From assembly GCA_049603835.1 (NCBI GenBank), contig JBMYSZ010000021.1, positions 1-64,000 on the forward strand: 64,000 nt of DNA. Direction: 5' to 3'. Position numbers and translations under genes: made by a program. This DNA comes from Mangrovicoccus sp049603835. Lineage in GTDB: Bacteria > Pseudomonadota > Alphaproteobacteria > Rhodobacterales > Rhodobacteraceae. The notes beneath the pieces were generated by a model. It was given only the letters and a program-made list of their open reading frames with translations. It had not been told where the DNA came from and made no database searches. How positions within the stretch are numbered: position 1 is the stretch's first letter; each line of letters opens with the position of its first letter. Shown one piece after another: positions 15,355 to 24,102 of the stretch.

Positions 15355-16879
15355 TGAGCATCATCCCCAGATCTTCATGTGGCAGAATATGGCAATGCAT
15401 CACAAAGCGGCCGTCAAATTCGGTGAACCGCATGCGGAAGGTCACCGTGCCCGCGGCCGGGACGGCGATCGTGTCTTGCCAATGTTTGTAATCCAGCGCC
15501 TCGCCATTGATATGCGTCACCTGCATCGGGTTCACATGCACATGGATCGGATGCGGGAACGGGGTTTGGTTGATCAGCTCCCATTCCTCGGCAGTGCCCA
15601 GCTTAGGCGAGATATCATTGCGCGTGGGGTCAAAAGGCTGCCCATTCAAGGTGAAGACCATGCCCTTATACATGCCGGTGACATCCTCGGCGCCAAGGGT
15701 AATCTGACGCTTTGCAACGATTTCATCATCGGTGATATCGGTCAAAAGCGGGTTTTTCGGCAGGGGACCAGAGGGCAGTTTCGTTCCCATTTTCACGCTG
15801 GACGAGATGCGATCCGTATCGGCAGGCAGCACAATCACCGAGGCCATGCGCACCTCTGGGATGGCGGTTTTGCCCTGGTCAAAAGCAGGGCGCATAATAT
15901 CGAAAACCCCCACATCCGGGGCTTTGACCATCAGATTTGACCGATTGCCCGGCGCGATAAAGACTTTATCTGTTTGGCGCGGCGCCGGATATGGGTTGCC
16001 ATCAAACCCAACCTCGTAAAGCTCTAGCCCATCCACATTCATGGGCAGGAATTGTTCATCCCCGGCATTCAGCCAGCGCCAATGCTGCACCTCGCCCTGG
16101 CGCATATAAATGCGCGGCTGGAACTCGCCATTGATCAGCCAATAGCGTTCGCTATCGAGGCTCCAAATCGTGTCATAGCTGTCTAAAACGCCCGTAGACG
16201 GATCTACCACCGGGCATTGGAAAACCATCACCCGCTCTACCGCCTCGGCAATTTCCGGCACATCATCCAGCGCGCCGCGCACGATCATCATCCCCGCACA
16301 GCCCGAGGCCACTTGCGCCGCCACCGAGCCATGGCGATGCGGGTGATACCAGTAATTGCCGGCCGGGTGATCTTCGGGAAGGCGCACGAGATAGTTAAAG
16401 CCCTCGCCTGGATTGATGTTTAAGTAAACATTATCGCTATTGCCCTTCGGGCTCACATGGAAGCCATGGAAATGCAGATTGGTGGTGTTGAACTCATTGG
16501 GCGTGTTTAGCACCGGCGAGCCCTTATCCGTATTCGGCGGCATGTCATTATGCAGTGCGATTTCCAAGTCATCGCCAGGCGACACCCGGAAAGTCGGCCC
16601 CGGAATTTCGCCATCATAAAGCCGCAGCTGCGCCGAGGCATAAGGCAAATCCTGCCGCGTGATATTCATCCTCAGCATCAGCTCGAACCGGCCGTCTTTC
16701 GACTGGACCTCACGCGGGTTCTTCAGGTCATCGTCCAGCCCCAAAGGCGAGGTCGCAGGCACATGCTGCGCCAGCCTTTCACGGGCGGTAATTGCCCCGG
16801 ATGGCCATATTGCGGCCATGCTACTGATTGCAGCCAAAGCACTGGTACTAGAGATCAAAGCACGTCTGGATAAACCCAT
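15335..16879 (-). CDS. TAT-exported multicopper oxidase
   Basis: 514 residues, three-cupredoxin-domain laccase/CueO-like enzyme. The signal peptide carries SRRALISS. All four copper motifs are present: HFHGFHV, WYHPHRHG, HPIHVHVNP and HCHILPHEDLGMM, the last giving the type-1 Cys, His and axial Met. It couples four one-electron oxidations to reduction of O2 to water in the periplasm. There is no long Met-rich insert of the kind used for Cu(I) by CueO. The ATG at 16879 is chosen because the AAAGGAAA site lies about nine bases before it; an upstream TTG at 16906 overlaps that site. It is the first gene of the six-gene operon. Confidence 0.93.
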   Translation of the reverse strand: MGLSRRALISSTSALAAISSMAAIWPSGAITARERLAQHVPATSPLGLDDDLKNPREVQSKDGRFELMLRMNITRQDLPYASAQLRLYDGEIPGPTFRVSPGDDLEIALHNDMPPNTDKGSPVLNTPNEFNTTNLHFHGFHVSPKGNSDNVYLNINPGEGFNYLVRLPEDHPAGNYWYHPHRHGSVAAQVASGCAGMMIVRGALDDVPEIAEAVERVMVFQCPVVDPSTGVLDSYDTIWSLDSERYWLINGEFQPRIYMRQGEVQHWRWLNAGDEQFLPMNVDGLELYEVGFDGNPYPAPRQTDKVFIAPGNRSNLMVKAPDVGVFDIMRPAFDQGKTAIPEVRMASVIVLPADTDRISSSVKMGTKLPSGPLPKNPLLTDITDDEIVAKRQITLGAEDVTGMYKGMVFTLNGQPFDPTRNDISPKLGTAEEWELINQTPFPHPIHVHVNPMQVTHINGEALDYKHWQDTIAVPAAGTVTFRMRFTEFDGRFVMHCHILPHEDLGMMLNVNVTA

Positions 16880-17152
16880 AGCGCGATTTCCTTTTGCCGG
16901 AATCAACTCCTAGGGCCAGCCTAGCGTAAGTTGGCCCAAACGGGACAGTTTTCTCATAGACAAAAGTATTGATCATTTTTGAGAGACGATCAGAGATTTT
17001 TGTTTCGAATTTCAGTAAATTTCGACCCAAGACTTAACGGAAGCCATTTTTCCTGATCTCATCATTTTTCAAGGATCTGTTAAGCACGCTGCGCTTAGGG
17101 TCCGGCATCCCCAAGAGGATGCGCTTCCTCTGTTCTTTTCCATGGTGCCTTC

Positions 17153-18511
17153 ATGTTAGATGCCTCATCCGACCAATTAGCGGAAATCCTTGAAGCTGTT
17201 GCAAATCAGGATTTTTCCACCCTCCCCACCGGCAATGACCGCGCCAGCCGCGCCCTGAGGACAATCATCGAAGGCCTTCGTGCAGACGCGCTGCGCCGCA
17301 TGGATCGGGTAATCAACACCACGATGCAAACCAATGAATTGGCGATTTCCAACGCGTCTATCGTGATTTCGAGTGAAAATATCGGCAGCGCCTCGCAAAG
17401 CGTAGCCGCCACATCCGAAGAATTATCCGCCGCTGTGATCATGATCGACAAATCCGTGGGCGATTGCCGTGCCTTGGCAAAATCCATGCGCGAAGCAGCG
17501 ATAGACTCAGAAGCCAAGGTTGGCGGTGCTGTGGCGGCAAATCAGACCTCTAACAACGCCATGACCGCTGTGCGCCATAATTCAGAGGCGCTGAGCCGGG
17601 CCACTGATGGCATTTCCGAAGCGGTGCGGGCTATAGATTCCATCGCGCGGCAAACCAATCTTTTGGCACTGAATGCCTCTGTCGAAGCGGCGCGGGCGGG
17701 GGATGCCGGGCGCGGTTTTGCGGTGGTGGCGCAGGAAGTCCGCTCTTTGTCGGATCAAACCAAATCCGCAACCAATAGTATCAGTGATTTGGTGGAAACC
17801 CTCAAAGCCGAGGTCAAATCGATCACGCAGAAAATTTCCGATGCGGAACAAGCAGCCTCTGGCGCGCAATTGGAACTCAAAGACGTCAATTCCGACATCA
17901 ACCAAATTTCTGGTAATCTTGGGGGGCTTGACGATGCTATTGCCGAAATTGCTCTAGCGATTAATGAGCAAAGCGATGCAACAGCCGAATTGGCCAAATC
18001 CGCCACGGATGCAAGTCAATTGGCGGATCAAAACCTCGAAAGCGTGAATGCGGCCCAGGCGGCAATCGATGTCATGGTCTCTATGTCCGGTAAAGAATTG
18101 GGCATGATCGCAGAAATCGAAGTCCCCAATAAAGTGACCCGACTGGCCAAAGCCGATCATGTGATCTGGAAAAAACGCTTAGCGGATATGTTTTCGGGCA
18201 AAACCATGCTCAGCGAAGCAGAGCTTTCCAGCCATCATTCCTGCCGATTGGGCAAATGGTATTACAGCGACGCGGCCAAGGATTTCAAACAATCGCCAAA
18301 TTTCCGCGCCCTAGAGCCGCCCCATGCCAAAGTTCATGATGCGGGGATCAAATCGGTGAAACTCTTCAATAATCGCGATCAGGAAGGCGCCCTGCGATGC
18401 CTGCGAGAGGTCGAAGCCGCCTCGGATGAGGTCATTCGCCTGCTCAATGAGTTGATCAAAGAAGGGGATCGCGCGGCCGCCGCGCAGACCCAGCAGAACA
18501 GCGCCGCCTAA
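17153..18511 (+). CDS. Soluble methyl-accepting chemotaxis protein with CZB zinc domain
   Basis: 452 residues with no transmembrane segment or HAMP domain, so a cytoplasmic chemoreceptor. The signalling hairpin tip is QTNLLALNASVEAARAGDAGRGFAVVAQEVR (shown only as the family hallmark: QTNLLALNA...GRGFAVVA) around residues 167-200. The C-terminal chemoreceptor zinc-binding (CZB) domain has ligands His336, Cys364 (SCRLGKWYY), His391 and His395. Known CZB receptors sense zinc or oxidants such as HOCl through the Zn-Cys. No signal for ribosome binding is obvious before the ATG. No che genes are nearby. The stop codon touches copy B of the 98-bp repeat. Confidence 0.92.
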   Translation: MLDASSDQLAEILEAVANQDFSTLPTGNDRASRALRTIIEGLRADALRRMDRVINTTMQTNELAISNASIVISSENIGSASQSVAATSEELSAAVIMIDKSVGDCRALAKSMREAAIDSEAKVGGAVAANQTSNNAMTAVRHNSEALSRATDGISEAVRAIDSIARQTNLLALNASVEAARAGDAGRGFAVVAQEVRSLSDQTKSATNSISDLVETLKAEVKSITQKISDAEQAASGAQLELKDVNSDINQISGNLGGLDDAIAEIALAINEQSDATAELAKSATDASQLADQNLESVNAAQAAIDVMVSMSGKELGMIAEIEVPNKVTRLAKADHVIWKKRLADMFSGKTMLSEAELSSHHSCRLGKWYYSDAAKDFKQSPNFRALEPPHAKVHDAGIKSVKLFNNRDQEGALRCLREVEAASDEVIRLLNELIKEGDRAAAAQTQQNSAA

Positions 18512-18512
18512 A

Positions 18513-18610
18513 GCGTCTCGAGAAATCACTGACTCACTTATTCGCTGCCTATCGCTTTACTCCAACGCGAAAAGTGATTTTCAGTGTCTCTAGCTTTTCT
18601 CGAAACGCTT
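18513..18610. repeat. Dispersed 98-bp repeat, copy B
   Basis: Ungapped partner of 10813-10910, about 82% identical over 98 bases. Its ends form an inverted repeat: AAAGCGTCTCGAGAAA at 18510-18525 against the complement of TTTCTCGAAACGCTTT at the right end, with one mismatch. An inner AATCACT/AGTGATT pair gives a bipartite stem. It begins two bases after the stop codon of the chemoreceptor gene. It may act as a 3'-end hairpin or be a small non-autonomous mobile repeat. Confidence 0.75.
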
Positions 18611-18638
18611 TAAATCCCCTGTTACCTACATAAAAAGC

Positions 18639-18672
18639 TCCGCCAGATTTTCCTCTGACGGAACCCTTTTTT
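18639..18672 (+). terminator. Putative terminator after the CZB chemoreceptor
   Basis: TCCGCCA (18639-18645) pairs with TGACGGA (18656-18662) with one mismatch around a 10-base loop, followed by CCCTTTTTT. It is placed to end the plus-strand chemoreceptor transcript after the 98-bp repeat. Confidence 0.5.
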
Positions 18673-18724
18673 CATCGCGGCAAAGCCACAGACGCTTGGC
18701 TGCCACCGCAATTGAGGTCAGCTT

Positions 18725-19192
18725 TTAGGCTGTGGCAGTTGCCTCAACCGCAGGCGCGGTACCGGAGCGGGTAATTGCGATCCGGCGAGGTTTCAGCACT
18801 TCGGGCACTTCGCGTTTCAGCTCGATATGCAGCATGCCGTTCTCGGTCGAAGCGCCAGTAACGCGCACATGGTCTGCCAACTGGAAGCGGCGCTCAAAAG
18901 CGCGGGTCGCAATCCCACGATGTAGATATGTGCGAGCCTGGTCCTCGGTTTCCTCGGATTTCCGGGCAGAAACAACAAGGGCATTTTCCTTGGTCTCAAC
19001 GCTCAGATCCTGATCGGTGAAGCCAGCCACCGCAATCGAAATGCGATACGCATCCTCAGCGGTTTTCTCTATATTATACGGGGGGTAGGTGGGCTGATTG
19101 ACTTCGCTAGACAAAACGCGGTCCATCAGATCAGCGATTTGGTCAAAACCAACAGTAGCCCGATAAAGCGGGGCAAGATCAAAGTTTCGCAT
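18725..19192 (-). CDS. Small heat shock protein (Hsp20/IbpA type)
   Basis: 155 residues. The N-terminus MRNFDLAPLYRATVGFD is the IbpA-type opening. The alpha-crystallin core spans about residues 35-130, with LVVSARKSE and the closing GMLHIELKREVPE motif. It is an ATP-independent holdase that forms oligomers around unfolding proteins in the cytoplasm. The second ATG (19192) is preferred over 19198: GAGAGG lies six bases before it, whereas the first ATG abuts that site, and the IbpA family starts at MRNFD. Heat-shock control is likely. The short leader contains CGCTC shortly before the ribosome site, but I cannot demonstrate a ROSE-type thermometer. Confidence 0.93.
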   Translation of the reverse strand: MRNFDLAPLYRATVGFDQIADLMDRVLSSEVNQPTYPPYNIEKTAEDAYRISIAVAGFTDQDLSVETKENALVVSARKSEETEDQARTYLHRGIATRAFERRFQLADHVRVTGASTENGMLHIELKREVPEVLKPRRIAITRSGTAPAVEATATA

Positions 19193-19309
19193 GGTCATCC
19201 TCTCTTGAGCGATACCTATATAAATGGCCCTCCGATTTGGCAGAGCCGGGTCATCGGGCCCCTTATGGGCATCCCGATGCTCAAGAGATGGGAATTGCCG
19301 AGAGGCTGA

Positions 19310-20080
19310 TCAAGAGGGCGACGCAGAATTTAGGATCTTGTGCAAATCTTCGATCCGTTGGGCGGTCAGTGGCACGACCAAGGCCCAACCAATCCCCCCC
19401 GGGTGATCTTTGTGTACTTTGGACGACACGACCGCCGCGATTTCTTCGCCGGTTTCACCAGTCTTGAAAACCGGTGCGCCGGAGATCCCAGAGATGGCTT
19501 CGCAATTCGTGACATAGGTATTGCGCGATCGGCTTAGGATCTTGCAGCCAGTTTCGCGCGAAAGTGCGTGCGGCCGATCTTTTGCATAGGACAAAACCGA
19601 TAGCAGGTCTGCACGATCCAGGCCTGTCACCGCTAGGCGTTCCAGCGGGATCTCTTGCGGCATAGGATCCGCCAAGCGCAACAGCGCCAAGTCATATTCC
19701 AGCTCCCCGCCTTGCAAATATTCGGGCAAAACGGCAATCGCCGCGACTTTGCTATGGGCTTTGGCTGTGCCTTTCCGCCAACCCGCCGCAAAAATCATGC
19801 GATCTGCGGGCCAAACCGTCTTTTGCTTCGCCGAAGCCACGCAATGTGCAGCAGTCAGCACCAAATCCGGCGCAATTAGGGACGCAGAACAGAAAGTGGA
19901 TCCACCACGCGCATGTAAACGCCCAATACCCGCCCGCTCATATTGCGCCTCTGCCGTCAGCAGATGTCTTTTGCTCGGAGGCATGGGAATTTTGTCAAGC
20001 TCGTCAGGCGCCTCCGCTGGGGCCGCAGTTAACCAGGCCGCGAATAACGCAATCCCCGCAAGCGACGTCACTCCCCTCAC
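19310..20080 (-). CDS. Exported trypsin-like serine protease (S1 family)
   Basis: 256 residues from a GTG at 20080. A signal peptide (TSLAGIALFAAWLTAAPAEA) is followed by the chymotrypsin fold. The catalytic triad is His79 in TAAHC, Asp130 in YDLALLRL and Ser200 in GISGAP, the last a variant of the usual GDSGGP. Paired cysteines (Cys64/Cys80, and Cys179 with Cys193) suggest disulfides and a periplasmic or secreted location. The start overlaps the glcF stop (GTGA), so it is translationally coupled to glcDEF although it has no evident role in glycolate metabolism. The frame is open further upstream inside glcF, but that reading lacks a signal peptide at the N-terminus. Confidence 0.87.
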   Translation of the reverse strand: MRGVTSLAGIALFAAWLTAAPAEAPDELDKIPMPPSKRHLLTAEAQYERAGIGRLHARGGSTFCSASLIAPDLVLTAAHCVASAKQKTVWPADRMIFAAGWRKGTAKAHSKVAAIAVLPEYLQGGELEYDLALLRLADPMPQEIPLERLAVTGLDRADLLSVLSYAKDRPHALSRETGCKILSRSRNTYVTNCEAISGISGAPVFKTGETGEEIAAVVSSKVHKDHPGGIGWALVVPLTAQRIEDLHKILNSASPS

Positions 20081-21387
20081 GCGATTTCCCGCTTTAGACT
20101 TGGCGGCCGTGCCCCCCCAGTGATCCAATCCAAAAGCTCGACCAAATGCATTACCGGCACTTGGCTCGCACTGCGGATTTGCATCATGCAGCCAATATTG
20201 CCTGCCACGATTATATCGGGCTGGGTCGCTTCCAAAGTTTCGACTTTGCGCGATTTCAGCTCGGCGCTAATTTCGGGTTGCAGCAAGTTATAGGTGCCAG
20301 CGGAGCCGCAACACAGATGGCTATCGCGCGGTTCAACAACCTGAACCCCCACGGTTTTCAGCAGATCTTTCGGCTCTGACTTCACTTTCTGCCCATGTTG
20401 CAAAGAACAGGCCGCGTGATAGGCGACACGGAGCCCTGCCGCACGTTCAGGTCGGATCAGGCCCGCCGGAATGCCAAGCTTGGACAAAAGTTCAGAGATG
20501 TCTAAAGTCTTCGCGCTCAACTCTGCCGCCTGTTTCGCAATGGGATCATGCCGCAGCATATGCCCATAATCTTTCATCATTGTTCCACAACCTGAGGTCG
20601 AAACCACTGTGTAGTCAACAGGCTTTGTCTTTTCTAGCGCGGACCAGGCTAGAATATTTTGTCTGGCGCTCGCATGGCTTTGCGCCTCATCGCCCATGTG
20701 ATGAGAAAGCGAGCCGCAGCAGCCCAGATTTTCGGCAATCACCACCTCGCATCCGAGCCGGGTCAAAAGCCGGACCATGGCCGCGTTGATATTCGCGTCC
20801 AACGCCTTTTGTGCGCAGCCCGGCAAGATCGCAATGCGCAGGCGCGGCTCTGACTGTGCTTCGAAAATCTGCGGATCATCATAGGGCGAAGGCGGTGCAA
20901 TCGGCGCGGCAGCCATATCCAGCATGGCGCGAATGCGGGGTTCTGGCAGCAGATTTCGGAACGGGCGGGCGATTTTTGCCAGCACCAGCGCGGCCCGCAT
21001 CCGTCCGGGATAAGGCAGGATGTGACGCAAACTCCAGCGCAGCATCCGCTCCAGCCAAGGCCTTTGATAGGTTTTCTCGATATGGGCGCGGGCGTGATCC
21101 ACCAGATGCATATAATGCACCCCCGACGGGCAGGTGGTCATGCAGGACAAGCAAGACAGGCAGCGATCAATATGCTGCACCGTTTTCGCATCAGGGGTGC
21201 GGCCGGTTTCCAGCATCTCTTTCATCAAATAGATCCGCCCGCGTGGACTATCCAGCTCATCGCCCAAAACCTGATAAGTCGGGCATGTGGCGGTACAAAA
21301 TCCGCAATGCACACAAGCGCGCAGGATCTCATTCGCACGGCTGACGCCAGGATCAGCCAGTTGGGCTTCGGTGAAATTGGTTTTCAT
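20077..21387 (-). CDS. glcF: Glycolate oxidase iron-sulfur subunit
   Basis: 436 residues. There are two [4Fe-4S] ferredoxin motifs near the N-terminus (CVHCGFCTATCPTY and CLSCLSCMTTCPSG), followed by two CCG domains with GCCGSLSHH and LCCGSAGTY, as in GlcF, LutA and GlpC. Together with GlcD and GlcE it forms the membrane-associated complex that oxidises glycolate to glyoxylate and passes electrons to quinone. It is the third gene of glcDEF, with 10 bp separating it from glcE. Its stop overlaps the start of the serine protease gene. Confidence 0.96.
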   Translation of the reverse strand: MKTNFTEAQLADPGVSRANEILRACVHCGFCTATCPTYQVLGDELDSPRGRIYLMKEMLETGRTPDAKTVQHIDRCLSCLSCMTTCPSGVHYMHLVDHARAHIEKTYQRPWLERMLRWSLRHILPYPGRMRAALVLAKIARPFRNLLPEPRIRAMLDMAAAPIAPPSPYDDPQIFEAQSEPRLRIAILPGCAQKALDANINAAMVRLLTRLGCEVVIAENLGCCGSLSHHMGDEAQSHASARQNILAWSALEKTKPVDYTVVSTSGCGTMMKDYGHMLRHDPIAKQAAELSAKTLDISELLSKLGIPAGLIRPERAAGLRVAYHAACSLQHGQKVKSEPKDLLKTVGVQVVEPRDSHLCCGSAGTYNLLQPEISAELKSRKVETLEATQPDIIVAGNIGCMMQIRSASQVPVMHLVELLDWITGGARPPSLKREIA

Positions 21388-21397
21388 TTTTCTGCCC

Positions 21398-22573
21398 TTA
21401 GCTGTCCATCAATCCGGGATTCAGGATCCCTTTAGGGTCGAATTTTGCCCGCATCTCTTGGGCCAAGCGCTGCAATATTGGCGGTTGCGGCTGAAATACG
21501 GACTGGCGCTGGCTTAGCCCTTGATAGTCGCGGATCAGGCGAGCATGGCCGCCAAGCTGGCCGCATGCGGCTTGGATCGCGCGGTGCAAGTCATCGGCCA
21601 AACCCGCCTCTGGCGATTGCGCCATCAGCCAGACCAAACCGCCGCCCCAGTCATAAAACCAGCGCAGCCCCTCAGGCAAAGCCGCGGTCAGTTGTGGCCC
21701 ATCGCTGGGCTTGACCGAAGCGCGCCAAACCGGGCCGGAGGCATCCGCGAAGGGCTCTGCATCGTGCAGCACCTGCCATTGATCCGCGATTTGCGACGGG
21801 TCAGACAGGATCTCTACTGGACCAAATTCGGCCAAAAGATCCGCCAGCCGCCCGGCACGATAAGCCACAGACCCCGCCGCCCCTTCGATCCGCAGCAGAG
21901 TTTGCGCCTCTTCCGCTCCCACCGCTTGCGGCAGATGCGCCGCGCCGGTGATCTCAAAGGGCGATCCCAATGCTTTGGACATTGCCGCCACCGCTTGGGC
22001 GTCGCTCAGCCCGTGAAGGATCAGGCAGGCGGCGGTTTCGGGCATGGGCAGCAGCTTGAAACTGACCTCTGTTAGCACCCCCAAAGTGCCGAAACTGCCC
22101 GCCAATAGTTTTACCAGATCGATCCCGGTGACATTTTTCATCACCCGTCCGCCATTGGAAATCACCGACCCCGAGCCATCGACAAAACGCACCCCGATCA
22201 AGCTATCCCGGGCAGCGCCAGCATTTATCCGGCGTGGCCCTGATAGATTAGCGGCCGCAATGCCGCCAATGCTTGATCCCGCCTCATGGCCCAAAAGCTT
22301 TGCAAAACTCGGAGGCTCAAACGCCAGGCGCTGATTTTCAGCCGCCAGCTGCGCCTCGATTTCTGCCAGCGGGGTTCCCGCCTGGGCCACTAGGGTCAGA
22401 GCGCCAGGCTCATAAAGCGTCACCCCGCGCATCGCGCCCATGCTTAGCGAGGTCGCCTCTGCCAGCGCACCCATTTCCGCCAGCCCCTGACTGCCGCCGC
22501 CTGTGATCACAAAAGGCCCATCCCCACCAGCAAGGATCTCGGCCAGCTCCGCTTCGGTCTTTGGTTGAAACAT
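21398..22573 (-). CDS. glcE: Glycolate oxidase FAD-binding subunit
   Basis: 391 residues with a PCMH-type FAD-binding half (ITGGGSQGLAEMG at the N-terminus; GHEAGSSIGGIAAANLSGPRR near residue 95), shorter than GlcD and lacking its C-terminal catalytic block, as expected for GlcE. It is required with GlcD and GlcF for glycolate oxidation. It lies 11 bp after glcD with a GGGAGG ribosome site. In marine bacteria this operon lets cells use glycolate excreted by phytoplankton; that ecological remark is general knowledge, not read from the sequence. Confidence 0.94.
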   Translation of the reverse strand: MFQPKTEAELAEILAGGDGPFVITGGGSQGLAEMGALAEATSLSMGAMRGVTLYEPGALTLVAQAGTPLAEIEAQLAAENQRLAFEPPSFAKLLGHEAGSSIGGIAAANLSGPRRINAGAARDSLIGVRFVDGSGSVISNGGRVMKNVTGIDLVKLLAGSFGTLGVLTEVSFKLLPMPETAACLILHGLSDAQAVAAMSKALGSPFEITGAAHLPQAVGAEEAQTLLRIEGAAGSVAYRAGRLADLLAEFGPVEILSDPSQIADQWQVLHDAEPFADASGPVWRASVKPSDGPQLTAALPEGLRWFYDWGGGLVWLMAQSPEAGLADDLHRAIQAACGQLGGHARLIRDYQGLSQRQSVFQPQPPILQRLAQEMRAKFDPKGILNPGLMDS

Positions 22574-22584
22574 TGCGTCCTCCC

Positions 22585-24018
22585 TCAGGCTGCCCGGCGC
22601 CCGGCGCTCACCGCCAGCGGAAAGACCTTGGCCGGGTTCAGCAACCAGCTGGGATCAAACACATCCTTCACCCGCATCTGCGCCTCTAGATCGGTTTGGG
22701 AAAATTGCGCCACCATCAGATCGCGCTTTTCCACCCCCACCCCATGTTCGCCGGTCAGACAGCCGCCAACTTCGACGCATAGCCGCAGAATATCCGCGCC
22801 GAAGGCCTCGCAGGTTTCCAGATCACCGGGTTTATTGGCGTCAAACAGGATCAGCGGATGCAAATTGCCATCGCCTGCATGGAAGACATTCGCGACCTCT
22901 AGCCCATATTGCGCGCTCAGCTCGCCAATTCGGCCCAGAACTTGCGGCAAGGCGCTGACCGGGATCGTGCCATCAAGGCACATATAGTCATTGATTTGCC
23001 CCATAGCGCCAAAGGCGGATTTCCGCCCTAGCCAGATCGCGGCGCTTTCCGCCTCGCTCGCGCTTTCCCGCAGGGCGACCGGGTTATGACGCGCGGCGAT
23101 GTCTTTGATCTGGCCCAGCTGATGGTCGATTTCGGCGTCCGAGCCCTCCACTTCGATGATCAGCAGCGCCTCACAATCGGGATAGCCCGCCTTCGCGAAG
23201 GCCTCGCAAGCGCGGATACAGGGCCGGTCCATAAACTCAATCGCCACAGGCAGCACGCCTGCGCGGATAATATCGCTGACACAGGCGCCCGCCCCTTCTG
23301 AACTGTCAAAGCCCATCAGAACAGGCCGCGCGCCTTCGGGTTTGGGCAAGATCCGCAGCACCGCTTCGGTCACCACGCCCAGCTGCCCTTCCGAGCCACA
23401 GATCACCCCCAGCAGATCCAGCCCGCCCGCATCATAAGCCGCGCCGCCAATTTCCGTAATCGTGCCATCCATCAGCACGATCGTGACCCCTGCCAGATTA
23501 TTGGTGGTCACCCCATATTTCAGACAATGCGCCCCGCCGGAATTCATCGCGATATTGCCGGCAATGGCACAGGCCAGCTGCGAGGACGGGTCAGGCGCAT
23601 AGAAAAATCCATCCGCCTCCACCGCGCCGGTAACGCTTAGATTGGTGCGCCCGGTCTGCACCCGGATCACCCGGTTCGCATAATCAGTCTCGAGCACCTC
23701 GGTCATCCGCGCCACGCCCAAGATCACACAATCTGCCGTGGGCAGTGCACCACCGGCCAGCGAAGTCCCCGCCCCACGCGGCACCACTGGCACAGCTTCT
23801 TCATGGCAAATGCGCAGCACCGCCGAGACCTCTTGTGTCGTCCGGGGCAACACCGCGGCCATGGGGGGGCATGTATAAGCCGTCAGCCCATCGCATTCAT
23901 AGGCCCGCGTCTCGGCCGGGTCAGAAATCACCCCGCCCTGACCCAAAGCCTCCTCTAGCCGGGCCACGATCTGAGTTTTCCGAGCAATCAATGCCTGGTC
24001 TGGCTGTGGCATCTCCAT
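22585..24018 (-). CDS. glcD: Glycolate oxidase catalytic subunit
   Basis: 477 residues, FAD-linked oxidase type. The FAD-binding PCMH domain contains VPRGAGTSLAGGALP and the SQLACAIAGNIAMNSGG loop. The C-terminal catalytic part has HAGDGNLHPLILFD and GGCLTGEHGVGVEKR, hallmarks of the GlcD/D-lactate dehydrogenase family. It is the first gene of glcDEF, with GGAGG seven bases before the ATG. The divergent DUF599 gene starts 84 bp away, so the promoter is in that gap. No GlcC gene is directly adjacent; an FCD-type GntR regulator is encoded at 46 kb. Confidence 0.96.
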   Translation of the reverse strand: MEMPQPDQALIARKTQIVARLEEALGQGGVISDPAETRAYECDGLTAYTCPPMAAVLPRTTQEVSAVLRICHEEAVPVVPRGAGTSLAGGALPTADCVILGVARMTEVLETDYANRVIRVQTGRTNLSVTGAVEADGFFYAPDPSSQLACAIAGNIAMNSGGAHCLKYGVTTNNLAGVTIVLMDGTITEIGGAAYDAGGLDLLGVICGSEGQLGVVTEAVLRILPKPEGARPVLMGFDSSEGAGACVSDIIRAGVLPVAIEFMDRPCIRACEAFAKAGYPDCEALLIIEVEGSDAEIDHQLGQIKDIAARHNPVALRESASEAESAAIWLGRKSAFGAMGQINDYMCLDGTIPVSALPQVLGRIGELSAQYGLEVANVFHAGDGNLHPLILFDANKPGDLETCEAFGADILRLCVEVGGCLTGEHGVGVEKRDLMVAQFSQTDLEAQMRVKDVFDPSWLLNPAKVFPLAVSAGRRAA

Positions 24019-24102
24019 CGCCGATCCTCCTCCGCAATTTGGTCAAGTTAAATAACCAAAATACCCATTTGGCAAGCGTGCAAGCCCTGCTATGAGCCTG
24101 AC

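Noticed and set aside
19193..19240. ROSE-type RNA thermometer in the Hsp20 leader
   Set aside because: CGCTC lies near the GAGAGG site, but I could not draw a convincing multi-stem structure by eye; a fold prediction would be needed.
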